Source: CAYLLN01 sp033762315
GTDB taxonomy: Bacteria > Planctomycetota > Planctomycetia > Pirellulales > Pirellulaceae
DNA length: 64,000 nt
Assembly: GCA_033762315.1 (NCBI GenBank)
Contig: JANRLS010000080.1
Coordinates: 13,819-77,818 of the forward strand
Direction: 5' to 3'
Made by a program: the position numbers and the translations under genes. Under the pieces are notes generated by a model that did no database searches, was not told where the DNA came from, and saw only the letters and a program-made list of their open reading frames with translations. This document shows, one piece after another, positions 24,653 through 33,352 of this stretch (position 1 is its first letter; every line of letters begins with the position of its first letter).

Positions 24653-26749
24653 ATGACCAAGCACAAGGTGGAAGATATCCGCAACATTGCGTTGTGCGGC
24701 CACGGCGGTTCCGGCAAAACCACGCTGGCCGACAAACTGCTGATCAAAACGGGTGCCGTCGCCGGCGAACCAAGCGTTGATGCCGGCACCAGCATTTGCG
24801 ATTTCGATGCCGAGGAGAAAGCCCACAAACGCACGATCGAGTCGAGCATCGTTCACTTCACCCATGCCGGCAAGCGATTCAACCTGATCGATACCCCCGG
24901 CTACGGCGACTTCATCGGCCAGACCATCGGCGCCCTGCGAGCGGCCGACACCGCCCTGATCGTCATTAACGCCCATAGCGGCATCGAGGTGAATACCCGC
25001 CGCGTCTTTCAAGAGGCGGGGAAGGCGGGCATCGGCCGGGCGATCGTCATCAACAAGATGGACGAGCACAACATCGATTTTCCGGCGCTGATCGAAAGGA
25101 TTCGCGACACCTTTGGCACCAACTGCGTGCTGGTGAATGTCCCCATCGGGCAGGGAGAGGGGTTCAAGGGGGTCGTCAGCACGCTCGGTCATGCCGGCCA
25201 AACCGCCGGGGCGCTGATCGATCCGGAGGAGATTCATACCTCACTGATCGAGTCGATTGTCGAGGTCGATGAAGAGCTGATGGCCAAGTATTTCGAGGGA
25301 GAAGAGCCCTCGCACGAAAAGCTCGACGATTTGATCGAACATGCCGTCGCCCACGGCACGCTCGTGCCAATTTTTTGCTGCTCGGCCAAGACGGGTATCG
25401 GCTTGACGGAACTGCTCGATGAATTGATCGAATGCGCCCCGCCGCCGAACCTGAACGAGATCAAGGGGATTCGCGAGGGCGAGCCGACCGCGTTCCTGGC
25501 CGATCCAAATGGTCCCTTGGTCGCGCAGGTCTTCAAGACCCGCATCGATCCGTTCGTGCAAAAGCTGAGCTACCTGCGCATATTCAGTGGCACGATGAAA
25601 AAAGACGACACGGTGCCGATCGTCGGCTCCAAGCGGGGTCTGAAGCTGGGGCCGCTGCTCGAAGTGCAAGGGGGGGAAACGAAGCCGGTCGATTCGGCCT
25701 CGGCGGGAGACATCATCGCGATCGCGAAAATGGAAGACCTGCACACCGGCACCTGTCTCGGCGCGCTCGACATGCCGAAGATGGCCTTTCCCACGCCGAT
25801 GGTCGGCCTGGCGGTTTCCCCTAAAAGCCGCGGCGATGAGGCGAAACTCTCCGTTTCACTGCACAAGATCGTGGAGGAGGATTCGACCTTCAAGCTCGAT
25901 CGTGATCCGCAGACCAAAGAACTGGTCATGACCGGGATGAGCGAACTGCATTTGCAGATGATTCGCGAGCGCCTGCATCGGCGTGACAAGCTGGATGTCG
26001 AAACCAAGCCGCCGAAAATTCCGTTCCGCGAGACAATTCAGGCCCCGGCCGAAGGGAGCTATCGCCACAAAAAGCAATCCGGCGGCCGCGGTCAGTTCGG
26101 CGAGGTTCACATCCGGATGTTTCCCTTCCCGCGGGCGATCAAACCGGAGGATTTCGCCACCAAGGATCGTTTTCCGCACCTGAAGGAATTTCACTACGAC
26201 GAGGCTCACAACTTCCTGTGGGTGAACTCCGTTGTCGGCGGCACGATTCCCGGCAATTTTTTGCCCGCCGTGGAGAAAGGGTTCAAGGAACGGATGGAGA
26301 AAGGGGTGATCGCCGGCTATTTGGTGCAAGACGTGGCGGTCGAGGTCCACTTCGGCAAGTATCACGACGTCGATAGTTCGGAAGCAGCTTTCAAGATCGC
26401 CGGGTCGATGGCCTTCCGCAACGTCTTCCAAGAGGCCAAACCCGCCCTGCTCGAACCGGTGGTGAAGATGGAAATTACCGTGCCCGAAGCCAACATGGGG
26501 GACGTCTATAGCGATATGTCGGGGCGCGGCGGCCGCGTGCAAGGCTCCGACAACGCCGGCGGCGGCTTTCAGACCGTGATGTGCGAGGTACCGCTGCGGG
26601 AGGTGACGACGTACGCCCGCACCTTATCGAGCATGACCGGCGGGCAAGGGAGCTTCACGATGGACTTTTCGCACTACGACGTGATGCCCGCCAACATCCA
26701 GCAAGAGGTGATCAGCAAGGCGACGTTGCACGAGGAAGAGGAAGCCTAG
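24653..26749 (+). CDS. Elongation factor G paralogue
   Basis: A 698-residue translational GTPase with all EF-G domains. The P-loop is GHGGSGKTT (residues 16-24) where classical EF-G has AHIDAGKTT; DTPGYGDFIGQ and NKMDEHN are G3 and G4. Domains II-V follow, ending with SGRGGRVQGSD, the domain IV-V region. The altered P-loop places it in the group of EF-G-like paralogues (EF-G2/FusA2 type) that is common in planctomycetes; it may act in ribosome recycling or under stress. It follows hisA by 69 bases, and the feo promoter follows it. Confidence 0.9.
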   Translation: MTKHKVEDIRNIALCGHGGSGKTTLADKLLIKTGAVAGEPSVDAGTSICDFDAEEKAHKRTIESSIVHFTHAGKRFNLIDTPGYGDFIGQTIGALRAADTALIVINAHSGIEVNTRRVFQEAGKAGIGRAIVINKMDEHNIDFPALIERIRDTFGTNCVLVNVPIGQGEGFKGVVSTLGHAGQTAGALIDPEEIHTSLIESIVEVDEELMAKYFEGEEPSHEKLDDLIEHAVAHGTLVPIFCCSAKTGIGLTELLDELIECAPPPNLNEIKGIREGEPTAFLADPNGPLVAQVFKTRIDPFVQKLSYLRIFSGTMKKDDTVPIVGSKRGLKLGPLLEVQGGETKPVDSASAGDIIAIAKMEDLHTGTCLGALDMPKMAFPTPMVGLAVSPKSRGDEAKLSVSLHKIVEEDSTFKLDRDPQTKELVMTGMSELHLQMIRERLHRRDKLDVETKPPKIPFRETIQAPAEGSYRHKKQSGGRGQFGEVHIRMFPFPRAIKPEDFATKDRFPHLKEFHYDEAHNFLWVNSVVGGTIPGNFLPAVEKGFKERMEKGVIAGYLVQDVAVEVHFGKYHDVDSSEAAFKIAGSMAFRNVFQEAKPALLEPVVKMEITVPEANMGDVYSDMSGRGGRVQGSDNAGGGFQTVMCEVPLREVTTYARTLSSMTGGQGSFTMDFSHYDVMPANIQQEVISKATLHEEEEA

Positions 26750-26786
26750 ATTGCCCGGTTTGCAGTCCGATGACAATTCGCAACCG

Positions 26787-26815
26787 TTGCAGATAGTTGG
26801 GAACGACCTTATAGT
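26787..26815 (+). promoter_or_regulatory. Probable sigma-70 promoter of the feo operon
   Basis: TTGCAG (26787-26792) and TATAGT (26810-26815) are separated by exactly 17 bases, in an AT-rich gap after fusA-like and 37 bases before the feoA start. A Fur-box-like palindrome covers the expected start point. Confidence 0.6.
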
Positions 26816-26818
26816 TTA

Positions 26819-26837
26819 ACTGAGATTGGTTTTCAGT
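26819..26837. promoter_or_regulatory. Fur-box-like operator overlapping the feo start point
   Basis: ACTGAGATTGGTTTTCAGT has perfect outer ACTGA/TCAGT arms and matches the 7-1-7 Fur consensus TGATAAT-N-ATTATCA at about 10 of 14 positions. It lies immediately downstream of the -10 box, where bound Fur would block transcription under iron-replete conditions. The regulator role is inferred from position and from the fur gene at 47519. Confidence 0.5.
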
Positions 26838-26852
26838 AGCGTCTTCCCTCCC

Positions 26853-27089
26853 ATGCACGATTCCTTCCCCATTTCGCTCCTTCAGCCGGGCCAGCGGGCG
26901 GTCATCGACCAACTGCTGGGTCGGGCGGACGAAGTGCAGCGACTGCGCGAGCTGGGGATGCACGATGGTCGCCCCATCGAGATGATCCAAGCCGGCAGTC
27001 CGTGCATTGTGCGGCTGAATGGGGCCAAGCTCTGCTTTCGCGATTGCGAAGGGGTGAGCGTGCTGGTTCGGCTGGGAGATGTCGCGTGA
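26853..27089 (+). CDS. feoA: FeoA-type SH3 protein, first copy
   Basis: A 78-residue FeoA protein, a small cytoplasmic SH3-like domain that works with the FeoB ferrous-iron transporter. The pattern SLLQPGQRAVIDQL, then RLRELGMHDGRPIEMIQAG and CIVRLNGAKLCF with the final strand is typical. The ATG at 26853 starts the domain cleanly. Its stop overlaps the next gene's GTG start (GTGA), so the two FeoA copies are translationally coupled. It is the first gene after the putative promoter and Fur-like box. Confidence 0.9.
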   Translation: MHDSFPISLLQPGQRAVIDQLLGRADEVQRLRELGMHDGRPIEMIQAGSPCIVRLNGAKLCFRDCEGVSVLVRLGDVA

Positions 27090-27313
27090 GTACGTTGGCG
27101 ACGCTGCCGGTCGGGGCGCGGGGCCGCGTGGTCCGGCTCGATGGGGACGACGAAATCACGATCCGCCTCTTGGAAATGGGGCTGACGCCGGGGGTCGAGC
27201 TGACCGTGCTGGGGCTGGCCCCGCTGGGCGATCCCCTGGAACTGGAGCTGCGCGGGTATCGGCTCAGCATCCGTAAGAGCGAAGCCGCCCGGATTGAAGT
27301 AGAATCCCTGTAG
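27086..27313 (+). CDS. feoA: FeoA-type SH3 protein, second copy
   Basis: A second, 75-residue FeoA domain, beginning at GTG 27086 in an overlap with the stop of the first. The pattern ATLPVGARGRVVRLDG, LLEMGLTPGVELTVLG, and YRLSIRKSEAARIEVE is family-typical. The two copies are diverged from each other, so this is an old duplication with likely different contacts to FeoB. The feoB start is 58 bases downstream. Confidence 0.9.
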   Translation: MSTLATLPVGARGRVVRLDGDDEITIRLLEMGLTPGVELTVLGLAPLGDPLELELRGYRLSIRKSEAARIEVESL

Positions 27314-27371
27314 CCGAGTCGCGGCAATCGAATTTCGGTAGTCGCAGGTCCCGCCTTCCCCTCCCCAGCCG

Positions 27372-29603
27372 ATGTCCGTCGCCGCCGCTTCCCGCCCGCT
27401 CACCGTCGCCCTGCTCGGCAATCCGAACACGGGGAAATCGACGCTGTTCAGCGCGCTTTCCGGCCTGCGCCAGCGAATTGGCAATTACCCTGGCGTGACG
27501 GTCGAAAAGAAGATCGGGCGGGCCGAGTTCCACGGCCGCGAGTTCACCGTTGTCGATCTGCCGGGCACCTATAGTCTCGCGCCGCGGTCCCCGGACGAAA
27601 TGGTGGCGGTGGATGTGCTCCTTGGCCGGCGGGCTGAGGAGCAGCCCATCGACGTGGTGCTGTGCATCGTCGATGCCAGCAACCTGGAGCGAAACCTCTA
27701 TCTCGTCAGTCAGGTGCTGGAACTGGGGCTGCCGACGGTGGTCGCCCTCAACATGGTCGATGTGGCCGAGGCGAAGGGACTCGCGCTCGACCTCGATCGC
27801 CTGCGGCGGCAATTGCCGGTCCCCCTTGTGCCGGTGCAAGCCAACCGGGGGATCGGCCTCGACGAACTCAAGCAAGCGCTCGCCACCGCCGCCGAAGGAG
27901 CCGTCACGAAAGTGGAGAGCCCGTTTCCCGAGGCATTCCGCCGCGAAGTGGAGGAGCTCGCGCAGCGCGTCGCGAAGATCGTTCCGGCCGTGCCCCGCTA
28001 TTTGGTCGAGCGACTGTTGCTGGATACCAGCGGCTATTTGGCCGCTGCGGGGGTGGTTGGCGGCAGCGAAGCGCTGCAGGCGGACATTCGCGAGGCTCGC
28101 ACCCGCCTGGCCGCCGCCGGCCTGCCGGTGCCGGGGATCGAGGCGGTGGCCCGCTACGGCTGGGCGGGCAAAGTGCTGGCGGGAGTGGTTTCGCGGCCGG
28201 TCGAGCGCCGCATCACCGCGAGCGACCGGATCGACAAGGTGCTGACGCATCGCGTCTGGGGTTCGCTGGTGTTCCTGCTGGTGATGCTGCTGTTGTTTTC
28301 GGCGGTTTACTACGTCCCCGATGTTTCGGGGGCCAACTGGCTGCTCGACAACCTGCTCGAATCGGCCAGCAAGCTCGTCGCCCGGCTCGTGCCCGAAGGG
28401 GCTCTCCAATCGCTGCTGATTACGGGAGTGATCAACGGCGTGGGGGGGGTGGTCGTCTTCCTGCCGCAGATTTTCACGCTGTTCTTCTTCATCGCGGTGC
28501 TGGAGGACTGCGGCTACATGGCGCGGGCCGCGTATCTGATGGACAAGCTGATGTCGCGCATCGGCCTCTCCGGCAAGTCGTTCATTCCGCTGCTGTCGTC
28601 GTTCGCCTGCGCGGTGCCGGGGATCATGGCGACGCGGGTGATCGAAAACCGCCGCGACCGGATGGTAACGATTCTCGTCGCCCCGCTGATGAGCTGCAGC
28701 GCCCGTCTGCCGGTCTATACGCTGCTGATCGGGGCATTCGTGCCGGCCTGGACCATCGGCCGCGGGTGGTATGCCCTCCCTTGGCTGCAAATCGTGGTGC
28801 TGTTCGCGATGTACAGCGTGGGAACCATCGCCGGCATCGGGGCGGCCTGGGTTTTCAAGAAGACGCTGTTTCGCGGGCCGACGCCGCCGTTTGTCATGGA
28901 GCTGCCCAGCTACAAGCTGCCAGGGCTGGCCGTGGTGCTGCACCGGATGTTCGAGCAAGGGTGGGCCTTCGTCTATCGGGCCGGCACTTTGATCCTGGCG
29001 GTCTCCGTCGTCGTCTGGGGGCTCGCCTACTATCCGCGCGATTTGTCGGTCATCGACTCGGCGCTCCTGGCCCGGCGGGATGCCCTGGCCGAGCAAGTAG
29101 CGGCCAGTCCCGCGCCTCCGGAGTCGGTCCAAGCGGAACTGGCGACGATCGAAAACGAAATCGCGGGGACGCTGCTCGAAAACAGCTTCCTCGGCCGGCT
29201 CGGACACCTCATCGAGCCGGTGGTTCGCCCTCTCGGCTGGGACTGGCGAATTGGCTGCGCGGCGATCGCGTCGTTTCCGGCCCGCGAAGTAATCGTGGCG
29301 ACCCTCGGCGTCATTTACAATCTGGGAGAAGGGCAAGACGAACAGTCACCCGAACTGCGCGAAACGCTGCAAAAGGCGACCTGGAAAGGGACCGACCGGC
29401 CGGTTTTCAACTTGCCGGTGGCGCTGTCGGTGATGGTGTTCTTCGCCCTGTGTGCCCAGTGCGCCTCGACGCTCGCCATCATGCGCCGCGAGACCGGCAG
29501 TTGGCGGTGGCCCGCGCTGACGTTCGTCTATATGACCTCGCTGGCCTATGTCGCGGCGCTCGTTACCTATCAGGTTGGCATCCGGCTGATGGGGGGAGGT
29601 TAA
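27372..29603 (+). CDS. feoB: Ferrous iron transport protein B
   Basis: FeoB, the inner-membrane Fe(II) transporter, 743 residues. The N-terminal G-protein domain has G1 GNPNTGKST (residues 16-24), G3 DLPGTYS and G4 NMVD; a GDI-like helical domain follows; the membrane part has the two GATE-type blocks, including the CAVPGIMATR segment with a conserved Cys, and ends with two closing helices. Between the halves a hydrophilic segment near residues 560-600 is somewhat long. It lies in the operon feoA-feoA-feoB-small Cys protein. Confidence 0.97.
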   Translation: MSVAAASRPLTVALLGNPNTGKSTLFSALSGLRQRIGNYPGVTVEKKIGRAEFHGREFTVVDLPGTYSLAPRSPDEMVAVDVLLGRRAEEQPIDVVLCIVDASNLERNLYLVSQVLELGLPTVVALNMVDVAEAKGLALDLDRLRRQLPVPLVPVQANRGIGLDELKQALATAAEGAVTKVESPFPEAFRREVEELAQRVAKIVPAVPRYLVERLLLDTSGYLAAAGVVGGSEALQADIREARTRLAAAGLPVPGIEAVARYGWAGKVLAGVVSRPVERRITASDRIDKVLTHRVWGSLVFLLVMLLLFSAVYYVPDVSGANWLLDNLLESASKLVARLVPEGALQSLLITGVINGVGGVVVFLPQIFTLFFFIAVLEDCGYMARAAYLMDKLMSRIGLSGKSFIPLLSSFACAVPGIMATRVIENRRDRMVTILVAPLMSCSARLPVYTLLIGAFVPAWTIGRGWYALPWLQIVVLFAMYSVGTIAGIGAAWVFKKTLFRGPTPPFVMELPSYKLPGLAVVLHRMFEQGWAFVYRAGTLILAVSVVVWGLAYYPRDLSVIDSALLARRDALAEQVAASPAPPESVQAELATIENEIAGTLLENSFLGRLGHLIEPVVRPLGWDWRIGCAAIASFPAREVIVATLGVIYNLGEGQDEQSPELRETLQKATWKGTDRPVFNLPVALSVMVFFALCAQCASTLAIMRRETGSWRWPALTFVYMTSLAYVAALVTYQVGIRLMGGG

Positions 29604-29609
29604 CACCAC

Positions 29610-29810
29610 ATGGCAACCCACTGGCAAGACGGACTGGCCCTGGCCTTGTGCCTGGTGGCCGCCGGCTATATCGCCTGGCGGTCGTGGCAAACGGTCGTCC
29701 GCCGCCGCGCTGCCGGTTGCGGCAGCAGCTGTGGCAAATGTGCCTCGGCCGCGAACCTCGCCAGCGAGCCCGCCAAGCTCGTGCAGATCGACGTCCCGCC
29801 GCGGTCGTAA
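29610..29810 (+). CDS. FeoB-associated Cys-rich membrane protein
   Basis: A 66-residue protein with one N-terminal membrane helix (residues 7-24), then a basic segment and a GCGSSCGKCASA cluster. This is the signature of the small FeoB-associated proteins that follow feoB in many bacteria and are thought to assist FeoB. It begins six bases after the feoB stop. Its stop codon directly abuts the stop of the convergent tyrS gene. Confidence 0.85.
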   Translation: MATHWQDGLALALCLVAAGYIAWRSWQTVVRRRAAGCGSSCGKCASAANLASEPAKLVQIDVPPRS

Positions 29811-31085
29811 TCACGCAAACCGCACCAGCGCGTACTTCTTCTTGCCACTGCGGAGGACAAGAACCGTTTCGCTGGCCAGATCGGCCGCGGTGAGCCGGGT
29901 TTCGGTGTCGGTGCGGGGGCGGTTGTTGACGTAGGCTCCGCCTTGCGCAATGGTGCGGCGGGCGTCGGATTTCGACTTGGCCAGGCCGGTTTCGACTAAG
30001 GCGTCGGCCAGCCCCAGTCCTTCGCCAGCCAAGCGGTCGCGGGGAATGGTTACGCGCGGCATTTCGGCAAAGATGTCGGTCAGTTCGGCGTCGGTGAGGT
30101 TTTCCACGGGTTTCCCGAAGATTGTATCGCTCGCGTTCTTTGCGGCGGCGAGTCCTCCTTCGCCGTGGATGAGGCGGGTTAGTTCCTCGGCCAGGCGCTT
30201 TTGGCTTTCACGCAGGTGCGGCTGGTCAGTGCGTTTCTTGTCGAGGTCTTCGATCTCCTCACGCGGCAGTTCGGTGAGAAATCGCAAGGCGCTGCCGCAA
30301 TCGGCATCGGCCAGGTTGACCCAGTATTGGTAGAAGGCATAAGGGCTCGTCCGCTCCGGCGAAAGATAGACGGCTCCCCGCTCGGTCTTGCCCATCTTCG
30401 TGCCATCGGACTTGAGCAGCAGCGGGCAGGTCAGGCCGAAAAGCTGCGCTCCGTGCATGCGGCGGGCCAGGTCGATGCCGGCGGTGATGTTGCCCCACTG
30501 GTCGCTGCCGCCGATTTGCAGCTCGCAGCCGTGCTTTTGATGCAGGAAGACGAAATCGTAGGCTTGCAGCAGCATGTAGCTGAATTCGGTGTAGCTGATG
30601 CCGGTGTCGCGCTCCAGGCGGCCTTTGACCGAGTCCTTGCCGAGCATCACGCCGACGGGAAAGTGCTTGCCGACATCGCGGAGGAACTCGAGGAACGAAA
30701 AGCCCCGCATCCAGTCGAAGTTATTGAGCAGTCTGGCCGCGCTCGCGCCTTCAAAATCGAGCAGCCCACGGAGCTGCTTTTCGATGCCGGCGACGTTCTT
30801 TTCGAGCTGATCGAGACTTTGCAGGTTTCGCTCTTCGCTTTTGCCGCTGGGGTCGCCAATCATGCCGGTCGCCCCGCCGACAAGGGCAATCGGCTTGTGC
30901 CCCGCCTTTTGGAACCGCCGCAGCAGCATCACCGGCAGGAGCGAGCCGACATGCAGGCTGTCGCTCGTCGGGTCGAAGCCGCAATAGAGCGAGCGGCCGG
31001 CGGTGGCGAGCCAGCCGGGAACGGTTTCGGGGGCGGTACACTGGTTGACGAGGCCGCGCCATTGCAATTCAGCGAAGAGGTCCAT
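29811..31085 (-). CDS. tyrS: Tyrosyl-tRNA synthetase
   Basis: Class I tyrosyl-tRNA synthetase of 424 residues. The HIGH-like motif is SLHVGSLLP; the tyrosine-binding region has YTEFSYMLLQAYDF and GGSDQWGNITAGIDL; the KMSKS-like loop is GTKMGKTERG; the C-terminal S4 domain has GLAKSKSDARRTIAQGGAYVN. The gene is normal in length and complete. It is convergent with the feo operon with no base between the stop codons. Confidence 0.97.
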   Translation of the reverse strand: MDLFAELQWRGLVNQCTAPETVPGWLATAGRSLYCGFDPTSDSLHVGSLLPVMLLRRFQKAGHKPIALVGGATGMIGDPSGKSEERNLQSLDQLEKNVAGIEKQLRGLLDFEGASAARLLNNFDWMRGFSFLEFLRDVGKHFPVGVMLGKDSVKGRLERDTGISYTEFSYMLLQAYDFVFLHQKHGCELQIGGSDQWGNITAGIDLARRMHGAQLFGLTCPLLLKSDGTKMGKTERGAVYLSPERTSPYAFYQYWVNLADADCGSALRFLTELPREEIEDLDKKRTDQPHLRESQKRLAEELTRLIHGEGGLAAAKNASDTIFGKPVENLTDAELTDIFAEMPRVTIPRDRLAGEGLGLADALVETGLAKSKSDARRTIAQGGAYVNNRPRTDTETRLTAADLASETVLVLRSGKKKYALVRFA

Positions 31086-31090
31086 GAGTG

Positions 31091-31118
31091 CAGGGGACAG
31101 GAGTCAGGGAGGGGGAGG
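31091..31118. repeat. GGGGACAGGAGTCAGGG element
   Basis: The purine-rich stretch GCAGGGGACAGGAGTCAGGGAG, just upstream of tyrS, has the same words as the low-complexity insert inside hrpB (46298-46346) and, as its reverse complement, the segment before glnA (56733-56770). It is one copy of a dispersed family. Confidence 0.55.
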
Positions 31119-31160
31119 CTCCGGCCGACCCCATTTGGGTAGGCCAGCCAGCGGTCTATC

Positions 31161-31646
31161 TTATCGGAATTCCGCCCCGATTTGCCGCACGGCCTCGTAC
31201 ATGGCGACAGCGGCGGTGGCCGAGAGGTTCAGGCTGCGAACCTGCTCGCGCATGGGAACGCGCACGGTTTGGCTTTGGTATTCCGCCAGCAGTTCCGGCG
31301 GCAGGCCGCTCGATTCGGAGCCGAAGATCAGCACGTCGCCAGCTTGATAGCGGGCCGACGTGTAAGGTTGGGTCGCCGTTTTGGTGAACAGCCAGGCCCG
31401 GCCGGCAGCGAGGGGCTCGGCAAGGCGGGTGGTCAACTCGGCCCAGTTTTCGACCGTTTCCCAGTCGAGATGGGGCCAATAGTCGAGCCCCGCCCGCCGC
31501 AGCTCTTTCTCGTTAATCTGAAAGCCGAGCGGCTTGACGAGCCAGAGCTTGGCCCCGACCGCAACGCACGTCCGGCCGATGTTGCCGGTGTTCGGCGGAA
31601 TCTCGGGCTGGTAGAGGACGACGTGCAACAGGGGCTGGTATTTCAT
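31161..31646 (-). CDS. trmL: tRNA (cytidine34/uridine34-2'-O)-methyltransferase
   Basis: A 161-residue SPOUT methyltransferase matching TrmL (YibK), which 2'-O-methylates the wobble base of tRNA-Leu isoacceptors. Motifs are LYQPEIPPNTGNIGRTC at the N-terminus, the knot sequence IFGSESSGLP, and the final SLNLSATAAVAMYEA. Size matches the minimal SPOUT family. It follows the response-regulator gene by three bases on the same strand. Confidence 0.95.
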   Translation of the reverse strand: MKYQPLLHVVLYQPEIPPNTGNIGRTCVAVGAKLWLVKPLGFQINEKELRRAGLDYWPHLDWETVENWAELTTRLAEPLAAGRAWLFTKTATQPYTSARYQAGDVLIFGSESSGLPPELLAEYQSQTVRVPMREQVRSLNLSATAAVAMYEAVRQIGAEFR

Positions 31647-31649
31647 GGC

Positions 31650-32045
31650 CTAGGAGGGCCAATGATACACCTGCCGCAGCACGTCTTGCACCGCCGTCGT
31701 CAATTGCGGCAGGCGGAGAGGCTTGGGGAGCACCGAAAACGCCGCGGCGGCCTGGGCCTCGGCAACAATCGCCTCGTCGAGCGCTCCGGAAATCAAAATC
31801 CACGGCAGCCTCGGTTGCAGGCCGGTTTGGCGCACGCGGCGGATCGTCTCCAGCCCCGAAAGGCGGGGCATTTGCATGTCGAGCAGCAGCAAATGGACCT
31901 GGCAGCGATGGAGCACGTCGAGCGCTTCTTCGCCGTCCCCCGCTTCCAGCGTCTCAAAGCCGCGGCTTTGGAGGACATCGGCGAGCGTCGCGCGGAAATC
32001 GCGGTCGTCGTCGGTAATCAGGAGTCGGGGAGTTTCGAGAATCAT
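31650..32045 (-). CDS. Single-domain response regulator
   Basis: A 131-residue stand-alone receiver domain. The phosphorylation machinery is complete: the acidic pair in LLITDDDRDF, the phosphoacceptor Asp in LLLLDMQMPRLSGLE, the Ser/Thr in ILISGALDE and the Lys in VLPKPLRL. No output domain follows, so it acts through another protein or a phosphorelay. The ATG at 32045 places the first strand at residue 7. It lies directly upstream of trmL; no histidine kinase is in the window. Confidence 0.92.
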   Translation of the reverse strand: MILETPRLLITDDDRDFRATLADVLQSRGFETLEAGDGEEALDVLHRCQVHLLLLDMQMPRLSGLETIRRVRQTGLQPRLPWILISGALDEAIVAEAQAAAAFSVLPKPLRLPQLTTAVQDVLRQVYHWPS

Positions 32046-32289
32046 GGCCTGCGCCCGCCGGGGCCAAATGGGCAGCTTTCGCAAGTGTACTACAATCCTA
32101 TGCAACTCGAATGCCAGCGGCTCGGCGGTTGCCCGATTGCCGTAAACCCTTGCCACGCCAATACTTTGGCGAATCTCGCGGAGCGGGACAAGACCAACCA
32201 GGCTGTCAACTTCGCGGCAGAAGATGCCAAAATGGTTGGCGTTTCGCCGCTCGCTTCGCGGGCCCCTTTGCGGATCAGGAAACCCTGCG

Positions 32290-33168
32290 ATGCATTCCCA
32301 TTTGATAAACCGCGCTGGCGCATTGCTAGTTTTGCTCCTAGGGACCACCGGCCGGGCCGACGAAAGCCTCGCCGGCATTGCCTGCCGAAGCGTCCATTTG
32401 CAGCTGCCGGCGACCAAGGGGACGGCTTTCTATCACGAAGTGACCGTCGAAAAATCGGCCCCCGGCACCTACTTCTGCGTCGGCGGATTCAATCACGGCT
32501 ATTTTGGCCTTCAGGAACTGGCGAGCGGCAATAAGCTGCTCATCTTTTCGGTGTGGGACCCCGGCCAGCAAAACGACCCGACCAAAGTGCGGGACGAACA
32601 GCGCGTGAAGCTGCTTCATCGGGACGAGCAAGTGCGCGTCGGCCGATTCGGGGGGGAAGGGACCGGCGGGCAGTCGTTTTGCGATTTCGACTGGCAAATC
32701 GGCACCACCTATCGCCTGCTCGTGACCGCCAAGCCCGCTGGCGACCGGACGGAATTCACCGGCTGGTTTTGCTTTCCTGCCGCGAAAGATGCAGGGAACA
32801 ACGCCGCTCCGGCGTGGCGAAGACTCGTCACCTTCTCGACGCTCACGGGCGGCCAGCCGCTCGAAGGCTATTATGCCTTCGTCGAGGATTTTCGCCGCAA
32901 CCGGGAATCGACCAAGCTGGCTCGCCGGGCCCGGTTTGGCAATGGCTGGGTGCGGGGGGAGGATGGCCAGTGGCAACCGCTGACCAAGGCGAAGTTCACA
33001 GCCGATAGCAACCCCGCCTTGAACATCGATGCGGGTCGGGTGGAGGATCGGTTCTTCCTGGCGACCGGCGGCGAAACGACAAATTCTGGCACCAAACTCG
33101 GGAGCTGGATCGAGCCACCGCCGACCCCCAGCGACCAGCCACCTGCCGATTTGCCGGAGAGTCCATAA
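32290..33168 (+). CDS. Exported DUF3472-family protein
   Basis: A 292-residue secreted protein. The N-terminus has a signal peptide (INRAGALLVLLLGTTGRADES). The body shows the DUF3472 pattern: HGYFGLQEL, a LLIFSVWDP strand, KVRDEQRVKLLHRDEQV, FGGEGTGGQSFCDFDWQIG and FGNGWVRGEDGQW. The family is a beta-sandwich, common in planctomycetes and Bacteroidetes, sometimes attached to carbohydrate enzymes; activity is not known. The C-terminus is Pro-rich. The gene is alone, divergent from the response regulator. Confidence 0.8.
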   Translation: MHSHLINRAGALLVLLLGTTGRADESLAGIACRSVHLQLPATKGTAFYHEVTVEKSAPGTYFCVGGFNHGYFGLQELASGNKLLIFSVWDPGQQNDPTKVRDEQRVKLLHRDEQVRVGRFGGEGTGGQSFCDFDWQIGTTYRLLVTAKPAGDRTEFTGWFCFPAAKDAGNNAAPAWRRLVTFSTLTGGQPLEGYYAFVEDFRRNRESTKLARRARFGNGWVRGEDGQWQPLTKAKFTADSNPALNIDAGRVEDRFFLATGGETTNSGTKLGSWIEPPPTPSDQPPADLPESP

Positions 33169-33244
33169 ATCGGCCCCCCAATCGGAACCTTAAGGCCGGA
33201 TAATCCCCATTGCCCAATTCTTCAGCACGCGCTGTTCGCGTTCG

Positions 33245-33273
33245 TTGACACTTTGCCGTAACCCATTTAGCAT
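33245..33273 (+). promoter_or_regulatory. Sigma-70-type promoter before argH
   Basis: A perfect TTGACA (33245-33250) and TAGCAT (33268-33273) are 17 bases apart, in the gap between the DUF3472 gene and argH. The leader to the argH start would be about 70 bases. Confidence 0.6.
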
Positions 33274-33352
33274 GAACCACTTGGGGTATGCACGTTTCTA
33301 ATCACCGGCGCTGCTAGCGGGCGGCAGGCAGGGGCCGGGATGGGGGCATTCG

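Noticed and set aside
27264..29336. 690-codon open frame on the minus strand opposite feoB
   Set aside because: Shadow of feoB; rich in Arg, His and Gln and lacking domains.
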